DNA of 64,000 nucleotides from assembly GCA_000827325.1 (NCBI GenBank), contig KN832873.1, positions 1,874,245 to 1,938,244 on the forward strand, written 5' to 3'. The notes under the pieces were generated by a model. That model had not been told where the DNA came from. It ran no database searches and saw only the letters and a list, made by a program, of their open reading frames with translations. Both the position numbers and the translations under genes were made by a program. Source of the stretch: Oidiodendron maius Zn. Its lineage: Eukaryota; Ascomycota; Leotiomycetes; Myxotrichaceae. How positions within the stretch are numbered: position 1 is the stretch's first letter; each line of letters starts with the position of its first letter. Positions 35,806 to 47,452 of the stretch are shown here, piece by piece.

Positions 35806-36290
35806 CTACCTGAGCGTATTTGCTACTGGTCCCAGTATCGCTGGTGACCTGCACTGAAAGCTGACCACTGCTGTTGGTGTCCAGAACTTAGACCCCCAGA
35901 GAAAAAACAACAAACTGCGGGAGAAACTATTGAGAGATAGGATCAAGGACATGAGAACCTCGAGCATCAACTCTATGGACGCTAAAGCTAACTCTAGATG
36001 GAATATCCTTCAAATTGCCATTGTTGTAGAGTATGGTACAACTTTATGTTGGCATCAAATGGATTACATTCCGCTTAAAACTCAAAAGATAATGTTTGTT
36101 AATTTGACTCTTCTGTGACAAGATTATTACGCTTTATCACCGTAGATCTACCTGAATGTAATGAATTTGGGGAGTGTTTCTTCGCTTACCTAGACGGCAA
36201 GCGAACATCCCTAATTTTCAACCAGGTTGACCCAAGCGCAAAGCGCGTCATCAAGACTCCACCACCAGTATCGCAACAACACGAGCAGCA
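35806..36290. other. Downstream of the PWI gene: 3' UTR or alternative last exon
   Basis: This 485-bp stretch has an open segment 35884-36118, preceded by an acceptor (gtccag) and in phase with a donor inside the PWI gene. The first ~20 codons look protein-like (NNKLREKLLRDRIKDMR); the rest does not. The promoter of the EAF6 gene must lie in the remaining part. Confidence 0.45.
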
Positions 36291-36913
36291 ATGGGAGAGA
36301 ACACCGCACCTCCAGCACCAGCTAGCAGTGGCGAGGTACCCGGGCAACCATTCTATGACAAGACACGCCAGCACCTCAAAGAGCTGCTGCACAAGAAGCG
36401 GATTCTCGAGCGCAGCCTGTCCATGCAGGAAGACACCATCTTCAGGAAGGAAACAGAGTACTTGGAGGAGACGCCAAGTGGGAACATAATCACAGGCTTT
36501 GAAGCATATACAAAGGGCACGGGAGCTGCGAGTGGAGCTGCCCGGCGGAGAGGGGGGGTTAGTGAAGGGAGCAGGGTGTTTAGCAGGAGCAGCGTCAGTT
36601 TCAATCCAGCAGCAGTGAGTTTGTCTTAGATATCGTCGGAAGGGAAGAATGGAAAGTTCTGATAAGATTATAGGACAGTCCCTTGGCATCTGCGCAGTCG
36701 ACGCCAGTTGCGGCAATGGCGCCGACTCCTTTGTCTGGCAGCTTTGTGAAGGGAGAAGCTGGCTCCAATCACGCCACACCTACAAGCACGACGTCAGTAA
36801 ATAGGACAGGCGCAGGCGTGAAGAGGAATAAGAAAAATGCTGGGGAGGATAGTGAGACGGATACTAAGGAGGTGAAGAAGCCTCGAACTGGCGGGGCAGT
36901 TGTGAGGAAATAG
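36291..36913 (+). CDS. Chromatin modification protein Eaf6
   Basis: Subunit of the NuA4 and NuA3-type histone acetyltransferase complexes in the nucleus. Two exons (36291-36614 and 36674-36913) give 187 aa. The Eaf6 domain (about residues 20-75) is clear: FYDKTRQHLKELLHKKRILE, RSLSMQEDTIFRKETEYLEE, then TPSGNIITGFEAYTKGT. This is a coiled coil followed by the conserved GNIIxGF loop. The rest is a low-complexity tail rich in Ser, Ala and Thr that ends in a basic segment (GVKRNKKNAGEDSETD, KPRTGGAVVRK), likely a nuclear localisation signal. The intron is gtgagt...ttatag. It follows the PWI gene on the same strand with about 485 bp between coding regions; fungal genes here are monocistronic. Confidence 0.94.
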
Positions 36914-37199
36914 TTGATGAGCCATGACAATCGAGAAAGGCGTTGCGGAACGGATACGGAGGGTTGGTATATGTTGGCGTTTATGGCCGGATGAATATGG
37001 TGCACTAGATAAATGGAGGTCCTAGAGAGAGAGCTATGAATTGACTCTTCTGATCATAGTCGGCTCTATTAAATGTAACAATATAATGAATTTCATGACG
37101 ATACACTTCTCACAATCAAGACATGATGAAGATCATAGACGTTGCCACTACTTAATGTCTACCTATATGATGACCCATAATAGTCTATCAGCTCTGAAT

Positions 37200-38840
37200 C
37201 TATGGCACTTCCGCATCACTATCATCCCCAAACCCAAAGCTAAAGCCGCCTTGGGCTTCTTCAGCTTGATCTTTCCCAACTGCGGCATCCCACTTTCTCT
37301 TCTTGCCCTCTATTCTTTTCTCTATTTCGGCAAGAGTCTGCTCGAGCAAGTCAGGATGCTCTCTCTGCATACTCGAAACAAGGGCGCCGTACGGGTCTGC
37401 TACGTCCTTCCTAAATCCAGAAACCTGATCAGGCTTGTCTTTAAGGAAGGACAAGACCCCTGGAAGATGACTCCTAGGAACAAAGTTCTGAGTAATAGCG
37501 ATCGAAGCTTCAAGGTTGACAACCAGGTGCCACCAACCGCTAGGCACATGCAAAACTTCTCCTTCATTGCAGACGCCCTCGACACAGCCCGGAGTCTTCC
37601 GTGCCTCCGCATGAAAACCGAGTAGCCATTCGGCAATGCTAAGGGGGCTGGTGACTTCGCTCTGGTCTTCAGAGACGTAGACTCCTGGCGGAGGCGGGCT
37701 CGAAGTGTTCGAGGGAAACATGATCCAGTACTTCGAACCTCGAAGCACTGCATTCCAAGCACTTGTTGCATTTGGATCCTTGTGATATGTTGATCCACTT
37801 CGTGCAGGGCCAACGATTAACCATTTATCGTCAGGCCTCTTGTCTCCCAAAACCGCAAAGAGATCTTCACCAAAGCATTCCGGTATCCAGTATGATGGAG
37901 AAACTTGTTGACTCCCAACGCTCAGTCCCATCTTATCTACGAACCCTCGATCGAACAAGTAGAGGGGGCTTTCGTCGCTGCTATTTCTCATGTACTCGAC
38001 ATAACAGTTCAACGACCAGTCAACCGCTTCTGCGCGGAATTTAACGTTTTCGTACTGCTTGAGTAAGGCGTCAGCATCCCAGGATTTGTAAATCGGCCAG
38101 TCCCGAACAGGCCGAGTTAGAATGAAGGGCTTATCGCTCCATTTTCCAGAAAACTCAGCTTGGGAGAGATTTTCGAGACGAGAAATGGCGTTTTTGGAAG
38201 GGATATTGGTACTGTATGGGCCTAAGGGAGAATGGGTGCAAAGGAATGGCCGGTAGAGCACATCTGAAAAGACGTTATCACAACTGATGTGAGATACCTG
38301 GTCATTGTCAAGGTGAAGGAAGGTCAGGCGCCAGGTCCCACGCCACGAGAATGAGCCAGACTTTGACTCTGGCGAACTATGCTAGGTTAGCATCGCCACA
38401 TGACAACTGCCAATTTATACGTGGTACTGTGTAAGAACATGCCGTTCCTAATCTGATATGGCAATAAAATACATGTGGAAATGATATATAAGTATATGGA
38501 AATCCACCTACTCTATAAATAACGTCTTCCATAAATCTTCGGACCTGCAAAACGCATATAAGAATTTGCAGGACGAGCCAAGCACTCCCAATTGGAGAGC
38601 ATCAAGATATTCCAGGACGGTCGCCAAAACCTCGTCAGGTAATATCTGAAAGAACCCAATAGCATGTCGGGCATTGCTGCTGGCCGTGTACTGATTGCCA
38701 TACGGCTTTACGCCTAACGGATGCAAAGGGATAGACACAAGTGACTCGGTTGGTTCAAGGGCGAGTGAGTCAAGGCCGCTACTGGGTGGCGCGACCACTG
38801 CTGTGCATTCAGCTTGGACTGGGATCACGGGCAAGCCCAT
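37200..38840 (-). CDS. F-box and JmjC domain protein
   Basis: Predicted Fe(II)/2-oxoglutarate oxygenase of the JMJD6-like group, fused to an F-box. Two exons on the minus strand (38840-38512 and 38376-37200) give 501 aa. The F-box lies at about residues 62-105 (QILPDEVLATVLEYLDALQL ... LGSSCKFLYAFCRSEDLWK). The JmjC core has the HxD iron ligands in STYHKDPNATSAW (about 307), the 2-oxoglutarate Lys in GSKYWIMFPS and the distal His in EVLHVPSGWWHLVVNLE (about 392). An acidic/basic tail ends GFSFGFGDDSDAEVP. The start is the first ATG of the F-box frame. The frame stays open upstream without an ATG to about 38978, so an upstream exon is possible. The fusion suggests an SCF link or substrate hydroxylation; the substrate is unknown. 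Confidence 0.9.
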
Positions 38841-39451
38841 ATCTCCAACAATCCTATTAGCAGGCAGCAGATACAGTGGAAGGAGGCTGTGAAGCTCAGG
38901 TCCGAGAAAAGTTGCCCCTCTCAACGAACCCTCGCGGGAAAAAGTATCCTTCGGGTTGCTCCTCAAGCACAATACCAAGAATAACGATCAAACGAACTGA
39001 ACCTAAAGTCCCCATCCGTGAATTCCGACACGTGGATTAAGTTATTTGCAAAATACACACAGTCTCTATGAAATAAAAGTGTCTTCAAGTGGGGAGTTTC
39101 CAACAGATGGCAGATTCTCGCTTAAATCGCTGCTCCACTAGCGCCGTCTTGCTTTTGGAAAATTCTTAAGATATATGTTCACGTCCCTCCCACCTCTTCC
39201 TTCAGAGCACTACTCACAAACAAAACATTACATATACCATAGTTCTCCCACCAACTAGATCCAGTACAACTCTCGTTCTCGGGAGTTAGGTGTCTAGTTT
39301 TTTAATTCACGCACAGCAACCCCGACGTCGCAGTCTCTCTCTGGAGATTTCTGCGCATTGCCACCACCCCGCCTTCACTCTCGAAAGCATTCGATCTAGA
39401 TCCCAAGCACGTCTTGCGATCTAGGTACTCCCATCAAGCCCAACCGCAATC
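38841..39451. promoter_or_regulatory. Divergent promoter region, F-box/JmjC gene / eIF4A
   Basis: A 611-bp space between two divergent genes. The right half, before 39452, is C- and T-rich and is probably the long leader of the strongly expressed eIF4A gene. I see no specific motif I can defend. Confidence 0.45.
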
Positions 39452-40890
39452 ATGGCTACTGATAAAGGACTCGAGGAGATCCCCGAGGGTAGGCTACTCC
39501 CACGCTACGATGCCCACACCGCTGTCTACAGAGGAAGCCAGCAGATGAGTTGAGGCTAACGTTAATTGTCCCCACAGGTCAAATCGAATCCAACTATGAC
39601 GAGACTGTCGACTCTTTCGACACCATGAACCTGAAGCCTGAGCTGCTTCGAGGTATGTTCTGGGATGCACATTTCGCGACTCGTCGGGTTAACAAACAAC
39701 GCAGGTGTTTATGCCTATGGTTTCGAGCGCCCGTCTGCTATCCAGCAGCGCGCTATCATGCCAGTCATCAAGGGTAAGACTGGACAATAGTTTCATTCTG
39801 CGACAAGTATTGACACATCCCTCAGGCCATGATGTTATTGCCCAGGCCCAGTCCGGAACGGGAAAGACTGCCACTTTCTCCATCTCCGTTCTCCAGAAGC
39901 TTGACCCCAACATCAAGCAATGCCAGGCTTTGATCCTTGCCCCTACCCGTGAATTGGCCCAGCAGATTCAGAAAGTCGTTGTTGCCATTGGTGACTTCAT
40001 GAACGTTGAGTGCCATGCCTGTATTGGCGGCACCAGCGTCCGTGACGACATGAAGGCCCTCCAGGAAGGTCCCCAGGTCGTTGTTGGCACACCTGGCCGT
40101 GTCCACGATATGATTCAGCGCCGATTCTTGAAGACCGACTCTATGAAGATGTTTGTTCTTGATGAGGCCGATGAGATGCTTTCTGTATGCTTCCCCTGCT
40201 GCTCACGCTCCCGATACAATGCTAACATACTTCCAGCGTGGCTTCACTGAGCAAATCTACGACATCTTCCAACTCCTCCCTCAGTCCACCCAGGTCGTCC
40301 TCCTATCTGCCACCATGCCCCAGGATGTTCTCGAGGTCACCACGAAGTTCATGCGTGATCCCGTCCGTATCTTGGTCAAGAAGGCCGAGCTTACCCTCGA
40401 AGGTATCAAGCAGTTTTATATCGCTGTCGAGAAGGAAGATTGGAAGCTGGACACGCTCTCTGATCTGTACGAGACAGTTACCATCACTCAGGCTGTCATC
40501 TTCTGCAACACTCGAAGGAAGGTTGACTGGCTCACTGACAAGCTTACGTCCCGCGACTTCACCGTGTCGGCCATGCACGGTGACATGGACCAAGCTCAGC
40601 GTGATCTGATCATGAAGGAATTCCGGTCCGGCTCTTCCCGTGTCCTGATTGCTACTGATCTCTTGGCTCGTGGTATCGATGTCCAGCAGGTCTCCTTGGT
40701 CATCAACTACGACCTTCCTGCCAACCGTGAGAACTACATCCACAGAATCGGTCGAGGTGGTCGTTTTGGACGGAAGGGTGTTGCGATTAACTTCGTCACC
40801 GCCGAAGATGTGCGCATGATGAGAGAGATCGAGCAGTTCTACAGCACTCAAATCGAGGAGATGCCAATGAATGTTGCCGATCTCATCTAA
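39452..40890 (+). CDS. ATP-dependent RNA helicase eIF4A
   Basis: DEAD-box helicase that unwinds mRNA 5' leaders as part of eIF4F; cytosolic. Five exons give 397 aa: 39452-39488, 39578-39652, 39705-39773, 39826-40184 and 40237-40890. The first three coding exons are short (37, 75 and 69 nt). Motifs in order: Q motif [22 protein letters not shown], Ia [10 protein letters not shown], Ib TPGR, II DEAD in [15 protein letters not shown] in [28 protein letters not shown] and [15 protein letters not shown]. The C-terminus is the eIF4A-specific [11 protein letters not shown], which separates it from other DEAD proteins. Full length. Confidence 0.98.
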
Positions 40891-41491
40891 GTGTATCATT
40901 TTCTAACATATTGGTAAATCACAGTGTTCCGGCCATCTGGGTGCCTGTTTATAAACGCATCGGTTGGAACCCCCTCGAAAGGGAAGTGATAGTGAGCGTG
41001 GCTGGTTCGCCCGGCGCGTGAGGGAAGGGCTAATCGGTGGCATAAAAGTTGCTGCATCGGGGGCTTGTTGCTCCTATTCCTTGCGTATCGTCGTTTTGCA
41101 TTGCCAACACTAGAGGGTTGGGTGATGCAATCTTGCTTTTTCATTTTTGTCATGTGTATTCAGGGATTGCTCGTTGGTCACTGCAGTCTTCCTCATTATG
41201 GGATACTTGTTCTGCTCTACTAGTGGCGTCTTCTGCGGCCTCTGCGATAAGAACGTAGGCCAGATGATAGAGGCTACGATTCTCGTAGATCAAGGCGAAT
41301 ACAAAATATCTGAATTCTCACTCTTTGGTCTTGTGCACGTGATTCGAACTTTTTTTGTGCTCCTTCCCTCTTTTCTAAAGCCTCGTGAGTCAAACTCATC
41401 ATCTCGTTTCTTTGTGATTAATATGATTTGGAAACGATTAAAAGCACAAATATAGCAAGCCACCTGAGCAGTCTCAGATCTCAATTGGGCT
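40891..41491. other. Intergenic, 601 bp
   Basis: This space holds the eIF4A 3' UTR and the promoter of the next gene on the same strand. A frame on the plus strand (41147-41455) has no family resemblance. The sequence gtgattcgaac near 41340 resembles a tRNA B box but lacks a tRNA fold. Confidence 0.5.
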
Positions 41492-42569
41492 ATGGAGCCC
41501 ACAAATATTCCTATGCCTGCTCCCATAACCCCTAGCACCGTGGGAGCTACTGCTCGAGAGGGAGTCGACTGGCTTTGGCGGCACCAGCTGCGTAAGGAGT
41601 CTGCAGCACTTCTCGAGAAACTGGATGCGAGCAGAAAGTTGATCGAGGATGTTAGTGTCAACACTACAAGAAAGCTTCAAGATGCTGCTGAGAGAATCTC
41701 AACGCTCGAAACAAAATTATCTACGATAGATGCCGAGGGGAGGAAGCTAAGGGAAGCCAGGCAGATGTGGGATGATGATGTTGCAGCTCTGAAGGCCCAG
41801 ATAGGTATTATAGGAGAGATTTATAGCCCTGAGAGCAAGTCATTTGTCCCATCAATCTCTATTCTTGCTGATATGGATCTTTATAGCTCCTATTATGGAA
41901 GAGCCGCATCAGCCTTCAATAGCCCTTGAGACTTCACGGGCAGTCGATGATATAACTCTACCACCTAGCTCGACACTGATTGCCCCGGTGAGACTGGACC
42001 GGCCAGCCGCTTCAATGGAGAGGACAGACTGTGACTTGCTTGCAACCCAAGGTTTAAGCACTACTACCGTGTTACCCACAATCGAACAGCATACCACTGC
42101 CGATATTTTCACCCCTGACTCGAGGGCTCGAAACAGAAGCAAGTCCAAGGAAGCTACATTCAATGACCACTTAATTGACCCTCTTCAGCCCGTCAATCCT
42201 CCCCGTCTCATTCAAGGATCGATGAGCCTTATAACATACCATAAGAATGCATGCGCAGCGTTTGCCTCCCTCCCCAAAGACTGCCACATTACGATAGGAT
42301 TTATTAGACAGTTTATTAATGGGATGCAAGAGTCAAAAACGAGAAATGAGTTGGTGGACGAACTTCAGAAAATCCACCCTTGCAGGACAAGCAGAGGTGG
42401 CAACGTAGAGATTCTATGCGAGTGGGCCGATGTGGCAGAAGGACTAAGCAAGTTAGGTGTGCTACCTATTGAGTCTGTCGAGGGGGTTACACAGGACCAG
42501 ACAGTGGCAAGGAAGAAGAAAAAGATCTTGATTCCCAGGGAATTTATGGAGAGCGGTATGATGAGGTAG
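41492..42569 (+). CDS. Coiled-coil protein, unknown function
   Basis: Not recognised. Two exons (41492-41804 and 41887-42569) give 331 aa. The intron (gtatta...tatag) is chosen because it joins two good frames in phase: AALKAQI then APIMEEPHQPSIALE. Residues about 28-105 form a strongly predicted coiled coil (LRKESAALLEKLDASRKLIE, LQDAAERISTLETKLSTIDA, EGRKLREARQMWDDDVAALK). A Ser/Thr/Pro-rich linker follows. The C-terminal ~130 residues look folded (LITYHKNACAAFASLPKDCH, ITIGFIRQFINGMQESKTRN, ILCEWADVAEGLSKLGVLP) and end in a basic cluster, ARKKKKILIPREF, a possible nuclear signal. Without splicing, the first frame stops after 145 codons. Confidence 0.7.
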
Positions 42570-42878
42570 GCGCAGATTTTGGGAGACTTGCCAGCAGACA
42601 CCTTCATGGTATAGATTGACGTCTTTGCCTTCACGGAGGACTGGGTTGCTACAATAGGGTAGCTGTTGAGAATAAGAATAGAACGTATCATACGTGCCAA
42701 AAGAGAGGCGGAGATCCGAGTTTGCATCGATGCTAGCTGCGTTGTCCATGCTCGTACAAGAATTCCATTCTCTCAAGTCTAAAGCTATGGTTAAAAGACG
42801 GTTCCCTTCCCTCATGAAGTCGCTAGAGTAAAAATCTCACATGAAAATGATACATAGATAATAGCAACCGGCCATGAA
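42570..42878. other. Convergent intergenic, 3' UTRs
   Basis: A 309-bp space between converging genes. No coding potential is seen. Confidence 0.5.
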
Positions 42879-44224
42879 TTACGATGCTCCATCTGCAGGC
42901 AACTCGTCAACCACCCTCTGTACGATCTCGATCAGCTCATCCACATCTGGACGTTGAGTCGGCTCCACAGCAAGACACCTCCTCACCACTTCTCTGATGC
43001 TGTCGCTAATCTCACTATCCTCCGACTGCCCAGTCTGGTTCCGAGTTTTCTTCTTCCCGCCAGCACCTTCGTCGGGAAATCTCCAGTCACCGCCCAGGAT
43101 ACACATACTCAGACTGCCTCCAGTCTCATCACTGCGCATCTCAAAGGGCGATTTGCCAACCAGACAAGCGTATAGAGTGCAGCCTAGCGACCAGATATCG
43201 ACTTTTGTATCGATTACACTGCCGGTCTTGACGTCAAAGAGTTCGGGGGCTCGATACGGCATGGTCGAGTGTTCGGCAGCTTGGTCCTGCACGGCAATTG
43301 CTTGCGAGCGGGATGTTATCGGTGTTGGTGACGGCGCGAGAGAGCCGAGATCCATGAGGATGGGCTGCTCGCCATCATCGTCGATCATTATGTTTCCTGC
43401 ATTTGTTAGGCCACGTATTGTGAGCTGGACCTGGATTCTTACCAGGCTTAATATCTCTGTGGGCATACGCCCTGATCTCCCCTGGCGCAATACCTTCTTG
43501 ACTCAACGTGACCTCCCCTTCCATCAGTGGCTCCTGCTGGTCATCGTCCGCATCTGACTCTCTGCCCTTTTGCCTTCCTCTTCGTGGGCCAGCCTCCTCC
43601 TCTGCATCATGATCTGCCCGCGCTGCCAATCCCCGGGCTTTCTTCGCCTTGTTTACGCTGTCAGCACCTCCAGGGCCACCTTGCACACGGTAATTGTGCA
43701 TTGCCTTCAGAGCTTTGCACACTCCCAAAAACAGCACCATCAGCCTCCTCTCCGGAAACTTCGTGTGATTGACCAGGTTCGCATTTATGATATCTTGGAG
43801 ATTCCCTCGGCGATAGTATGGGAGCAAGATGTAGACTGTCTTCGCGCCCGGGTCTGAGCGGTCGGCAGACACGCAATAGTCGACGCTGTGGATGATATTA
43901 GGGTGTGGAGAGAACAGCGCGTAGGCCTCGACCTCCTTCATGGCCTGGGCGACGGATTCTTGGCCGAAGGGACACCGGATCTTCTTGAGGGCGTACAGGG
44001 CACCATTGTTGATATCCTCGACCAAATAGACATATGAGAATCCTCCCTGGGTGCAAATGTCAGCATGGTGTCTTCTCACCTGGTCTCGTTGGCGGCTTGC
44101 GTACCTCTCCCAGTAAGCGCAGGATCCTGAACGATCTGCTATTGATCTTCAACTTCGGAGAGCCGGGAAAGCAGCTCATGCAATTAGAAAGCGCATATAC
44201 AAGGTCTTGGATGTATTGTGCCAT
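42879..44224 (-). CDS. Serine/threonine protein kinase, Env7/STK16-like (NAK family)
   Basis: Likely a vacuole- or Golgi-membrane kinase of the Env7/STK16 group. Three exons on the minus strand give 413 aa: 44224-44105, 44046-43443 and 43396-42879. The N-terminus MAQYIQDLVYALSNCMSCFP has cysteines placed like the palmitoylation site of Env7. Kinase motifs: the glycine loop EGGFSYVYLVED, the ATP Lys in YALKKIRCP, catalytic HRDIKPGNIMID, a DLG in place of DFG (LMDLGSLAP), APE in MPYRAPELFDV, and DIWSLGCTLYACLVGKSPFE. A charged insert of about 75 residues, rich in Asp, Glu, Arg and Ala, lies just before the catalytic loop. Human STK16 also has a DLG, so this is a family trait and not a sign of inactivity. 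Confidence 0.93.
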
Positions 44225-44905
44225 TATTGCGACGGGGCTGGCGTAAAGTTGCCTTGGGCGGCGGAGAGCTCGAGAGCTAGTCGCGCATCCACTGCGAAGT
44301 CTCTAGTCGATTGCCGCGATTTGGAATACCGTGAGGGGCACAGGTTGCGCCTGGACTGCCGCGCTCAAACACGCAGGATGAGAGCCGCTGTGGTCGTAGC
44401 GGGCAGGATTAGTTCGTGGTGGACTACAGGGCGCAAAGCAAAGTTTGCAGTCTGGACCAAAGCAACTTCGACTGTAGATGGTGAATGCGGAAGTTGCAGC
44501 ACCGCCCCTGGTCGTCATCAGACGCCAAATGCGCGTCCCCCAGCTAATGGGCAGCATCATGCCAGCTACAGCTAACCACCATCTAGGTCAGTGGTAGCCA
44601 GGGCCAGGAGAGTAACATTCCTATTCAGTTCGTCTGTCTTATTACTGTCTTATTGCGAGAGGTCCTTCTATTAATCGTGGTCCCCGGATGGCAGCGGGCC
44701 GCGAATGACCTTCTATCAGAGGTTAGCTTTGCCTGGAGCTCGGAGATCTCAAGGTGCCTGGCAGTATTACGGTATTTCCAAGGTGGGGTTCTGTGTTCTG
44801 TGTACCTTTCAAATACGACGCTTCTCCTCCACCATTTCGCACCTCCGCTGAATCTTCCCTTCTGTCTCCATCCCACTCTTCCTCTTCCTCTTCCTCCTCC
44901 GCAAG
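44225..44905. promoter_or_regulatory. Divergent promoter region, kinase / dipeptidyl peptidase
   Basis: A 681-bp space between two divergent genes. The right end is rich in CTTCCTC units (about 44820-44900), a pyrimidine-rich leader just before the peptidase start codon. No coding sequence is supported. Confidence 0.45.
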
Positions 44906-47190
44906 ATGACGGTGCGGGCGAAGAAGTTCACCCCCGAGGTCCTCCTCTCGGCACCGCGCAGATCTCTCGCCACGCCCAATCCAGCAGGGACGTTGGCGTT
45001 GTTCACAGTTTCAACCTATTCGTTCCAATTCCACTCGAAGACCTCGGAGATCCGCGTTCTCGACATCAAGACCGGGCAGTCGAAGTTGTTGAGCAGCGAT
45101 GGCACCGCCAGTGAGCCAACTTGGCTGCTGGATAACGACCTGGTTCTGTGGTTGAAGAGCGGGGACAAGGGAAAGACAAACTTAGTGATTGCGGATGCGG
45201 GCAACTTCGAGAACACGTAAGAATGGAGAGCGAAAGCCTCATGGATCAGAGACTAAATGTACACAGTCCTGAGATCGTGGCAACCTTCGACGGCCAGGTC
45301 TCGAATCTCAAGGTCACGCGACTTGATGCCGACAACATTGCCTTCGCCATCACCGGCCTAGCTACGCCATCGGGTGAGCTATACAATGCCGAGAATGCGA
45401 AGAAGTCAACCTCGACTGGGAGAGTGTATAACAATCTGTTCGTGAGACACTGGGATGCATACGTTACAGAGAACACGAGCACCATCTGGTACGGCGTGTT
45501 GAAGAAAGGCCAGGGAATGCAGGCCATGTCGGTGTCACCCTTGGTCAATGCACTGAAGGGCCATTCTTTCTCACTTGAGAGCCCTGTTCCTCCTTTCGGG
45601 GGGTCTACAGATTTTGATATCAGCAAGAACGGCCTCGTATTTGTCGCAAAAGACCCAAAGCTTGACCCTGCAAATCATACCAAGACCGACCTGTACTATA
45701 TTCCTCTGAAGACCTTCGCCGAACCCCAAGCTCCTTCGCCTCAGATTGTCAAGACCGGTAGCTTGAAGGGATACAGCAACTGCCCAGTTTTCTCGCCGGA
45801 TGCCAAGTCGGTCGTGTTCCAACGAATGAAGGATATTCGGTACGAGGCTGACAAGCAAAGATTGCTCATCGTGCCCGATATCTCAGACCTTACCAATGTC
45901 CAAGAGTTCTACGAAACCGAGGATGGTAATGGAGCATGGGATTTGAGACCAGATGCGATCACCTTCAGCAATGATGGCTCAGAGTTGTACGTTACCGCAG
46001 AAGAAAATGGGCACGTGAGGCTATTCAAGCTGCCATCCTCGCCTCGCCATGCAACTAAATTTCCCGAGGCGATTGTAAGTGACGGAAGTGTCGTAAGTGC
46101 AAAGGCCCTTCCAGATGGCAAACTGCTCGTCAGCAGCAACTCCTTAGTGGAAAGTAGTGCATATACAATTGTAGACCCCAAGAATCCTTCTAGCTCCGCC
46201 CTTGTCTCCTCCAGCAGCAAATCAGGCAATGCTTTTGGACTATCTCGCGCCCAAGTGGACGAATTATGGTATACTGGCGCTGGGGACTATAAGGTTCATG
46301 CTTGGGTTGTCAAACCTTCGAACTTCGACAAGTCAAAGAAGTATCCATTGGCATACCTCATCCACGGTGGAGTAAGTTGCTACTACGGCTCATTACTATT
46401 CTCTAAGTCTAACTTTGCTACAGCCCCAAAGTTCTTGGAATGACAGTTGGTCTACCAGATGGAATCCTGCCGTGTTCGCGGAGCAAGGTTACGTCGTTGT
46501 AACACCCAACCCAACGGGCAGCACGGGATACGGCATGGCGCTGCAGAATGGTATCACAGGCAACTGGGGCGGAAAGCCGTACCAGGACCTCGTCAAAGGT
46601 TTTGAATACGTTGAAGCCAACCTCCCTTATGTTGATACCTCGCGTGCCGTCGCGCTGGGTGCGTCGTATGGTGGCTATATGGTGAACTGGATCCAAGGTC
46701 ATCCTCTTGGACGGAAATTCAAGGCACTCGTGACGCACGACGGCGTCTTCAGTACGTTGAACCAGTACACTTCCGAGGAGCTCTTCTTCCCGCATCACGA
46801 CTTCGGTGGAACGCTCTGGGAAAATAGGGAGGGCTACGAGAAGTGGGATCCCGCGAGGCATCTAGAAAACTGGGCAACGCCGCACCTGATCATCCACAAT
46901 GATCTGGATTACCGACTGCCCGTAGCTGAGGGCCTCGCTGCGTTCAATGTTCTGCAGCTGAGGGGCATTGAGAGTCGCTTTTTGAACTTTCCGGATGAAA
47001 ATCATGTAAGCATTTTCCTGTTTTGAAGTCGACTTTCTAGTTCTAACGCAGAACTTAGTGGGTGTTGAAGCCAGAAAACTCTTTGGTATGGCATAAGGAG
47101 GTGTTAGGATGGATTAACAAGTACAGCGGCGTTGACAAGGAGCATAAGAATGTTGAGGATGATGTTGAAGTGAAGTTGTGGATTAGTTGA
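44906..47190 (+). CDS. Dipeptidyl peptidase 5-like (S9C prolyl oligopeptidase family)
   Basis: Serine peptidase that removes dipeptides from N-termini. Four exons give 709 aa: 44906-45216, 45267-46371, 46424-47005 and 47059-47190. The N-terminal two-thirds form a beta-propeller with repeated D/S-rich blades ([40 protein letters not shown]). The C-terminal alpha/beta hydrolase has [18 protein letters not shown], the nucleophile in [12 protein letters not shown] (Ser about 553), the Asp in [12 protein letters not shown] and the His in FPDENHW. The His is split from the following Trp by the last intron. Unlike the secreted DPP5 of some moulds, the start [15 protein letters not shown] has no signal peptide, so a cytosolic form is predicted. 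An AATAAA lies 19 bases after the stop codon (47209-47214). Confidence 0.95.
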
Positions 47191-47452
47191 TAGTATCTCA
47201 CAACGTACAATAAAAGTTCATTTGAGTAGTAGTCGGCTCGATATTTATTCCGGCGAATATGTGTATGTTCCCTGGTGATCTATTCTGGTTGGCTTTTCCA
47301 ATTCCTTTTTGAAGTTCCTCTTTCCAATACCTAATTCTTCGTTCACAGTTCCGGGTTTCTGGTTAATCACGAAGGCATCTGGAATTCCTTCCCGGTCCTC
47401 TACCACTCATTCATTTCTATTCAATGGTTCATTCCTACCGTAAACAATAGAG

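Noticed and set aside
41330-41360. Possible tRNA B box (gattcgaac) downstream of eIF4A
   Set aside because: The flanking bases do not form a T stem, the adjoining run is poly-T, and no A box or cloverleaf can be drawn.
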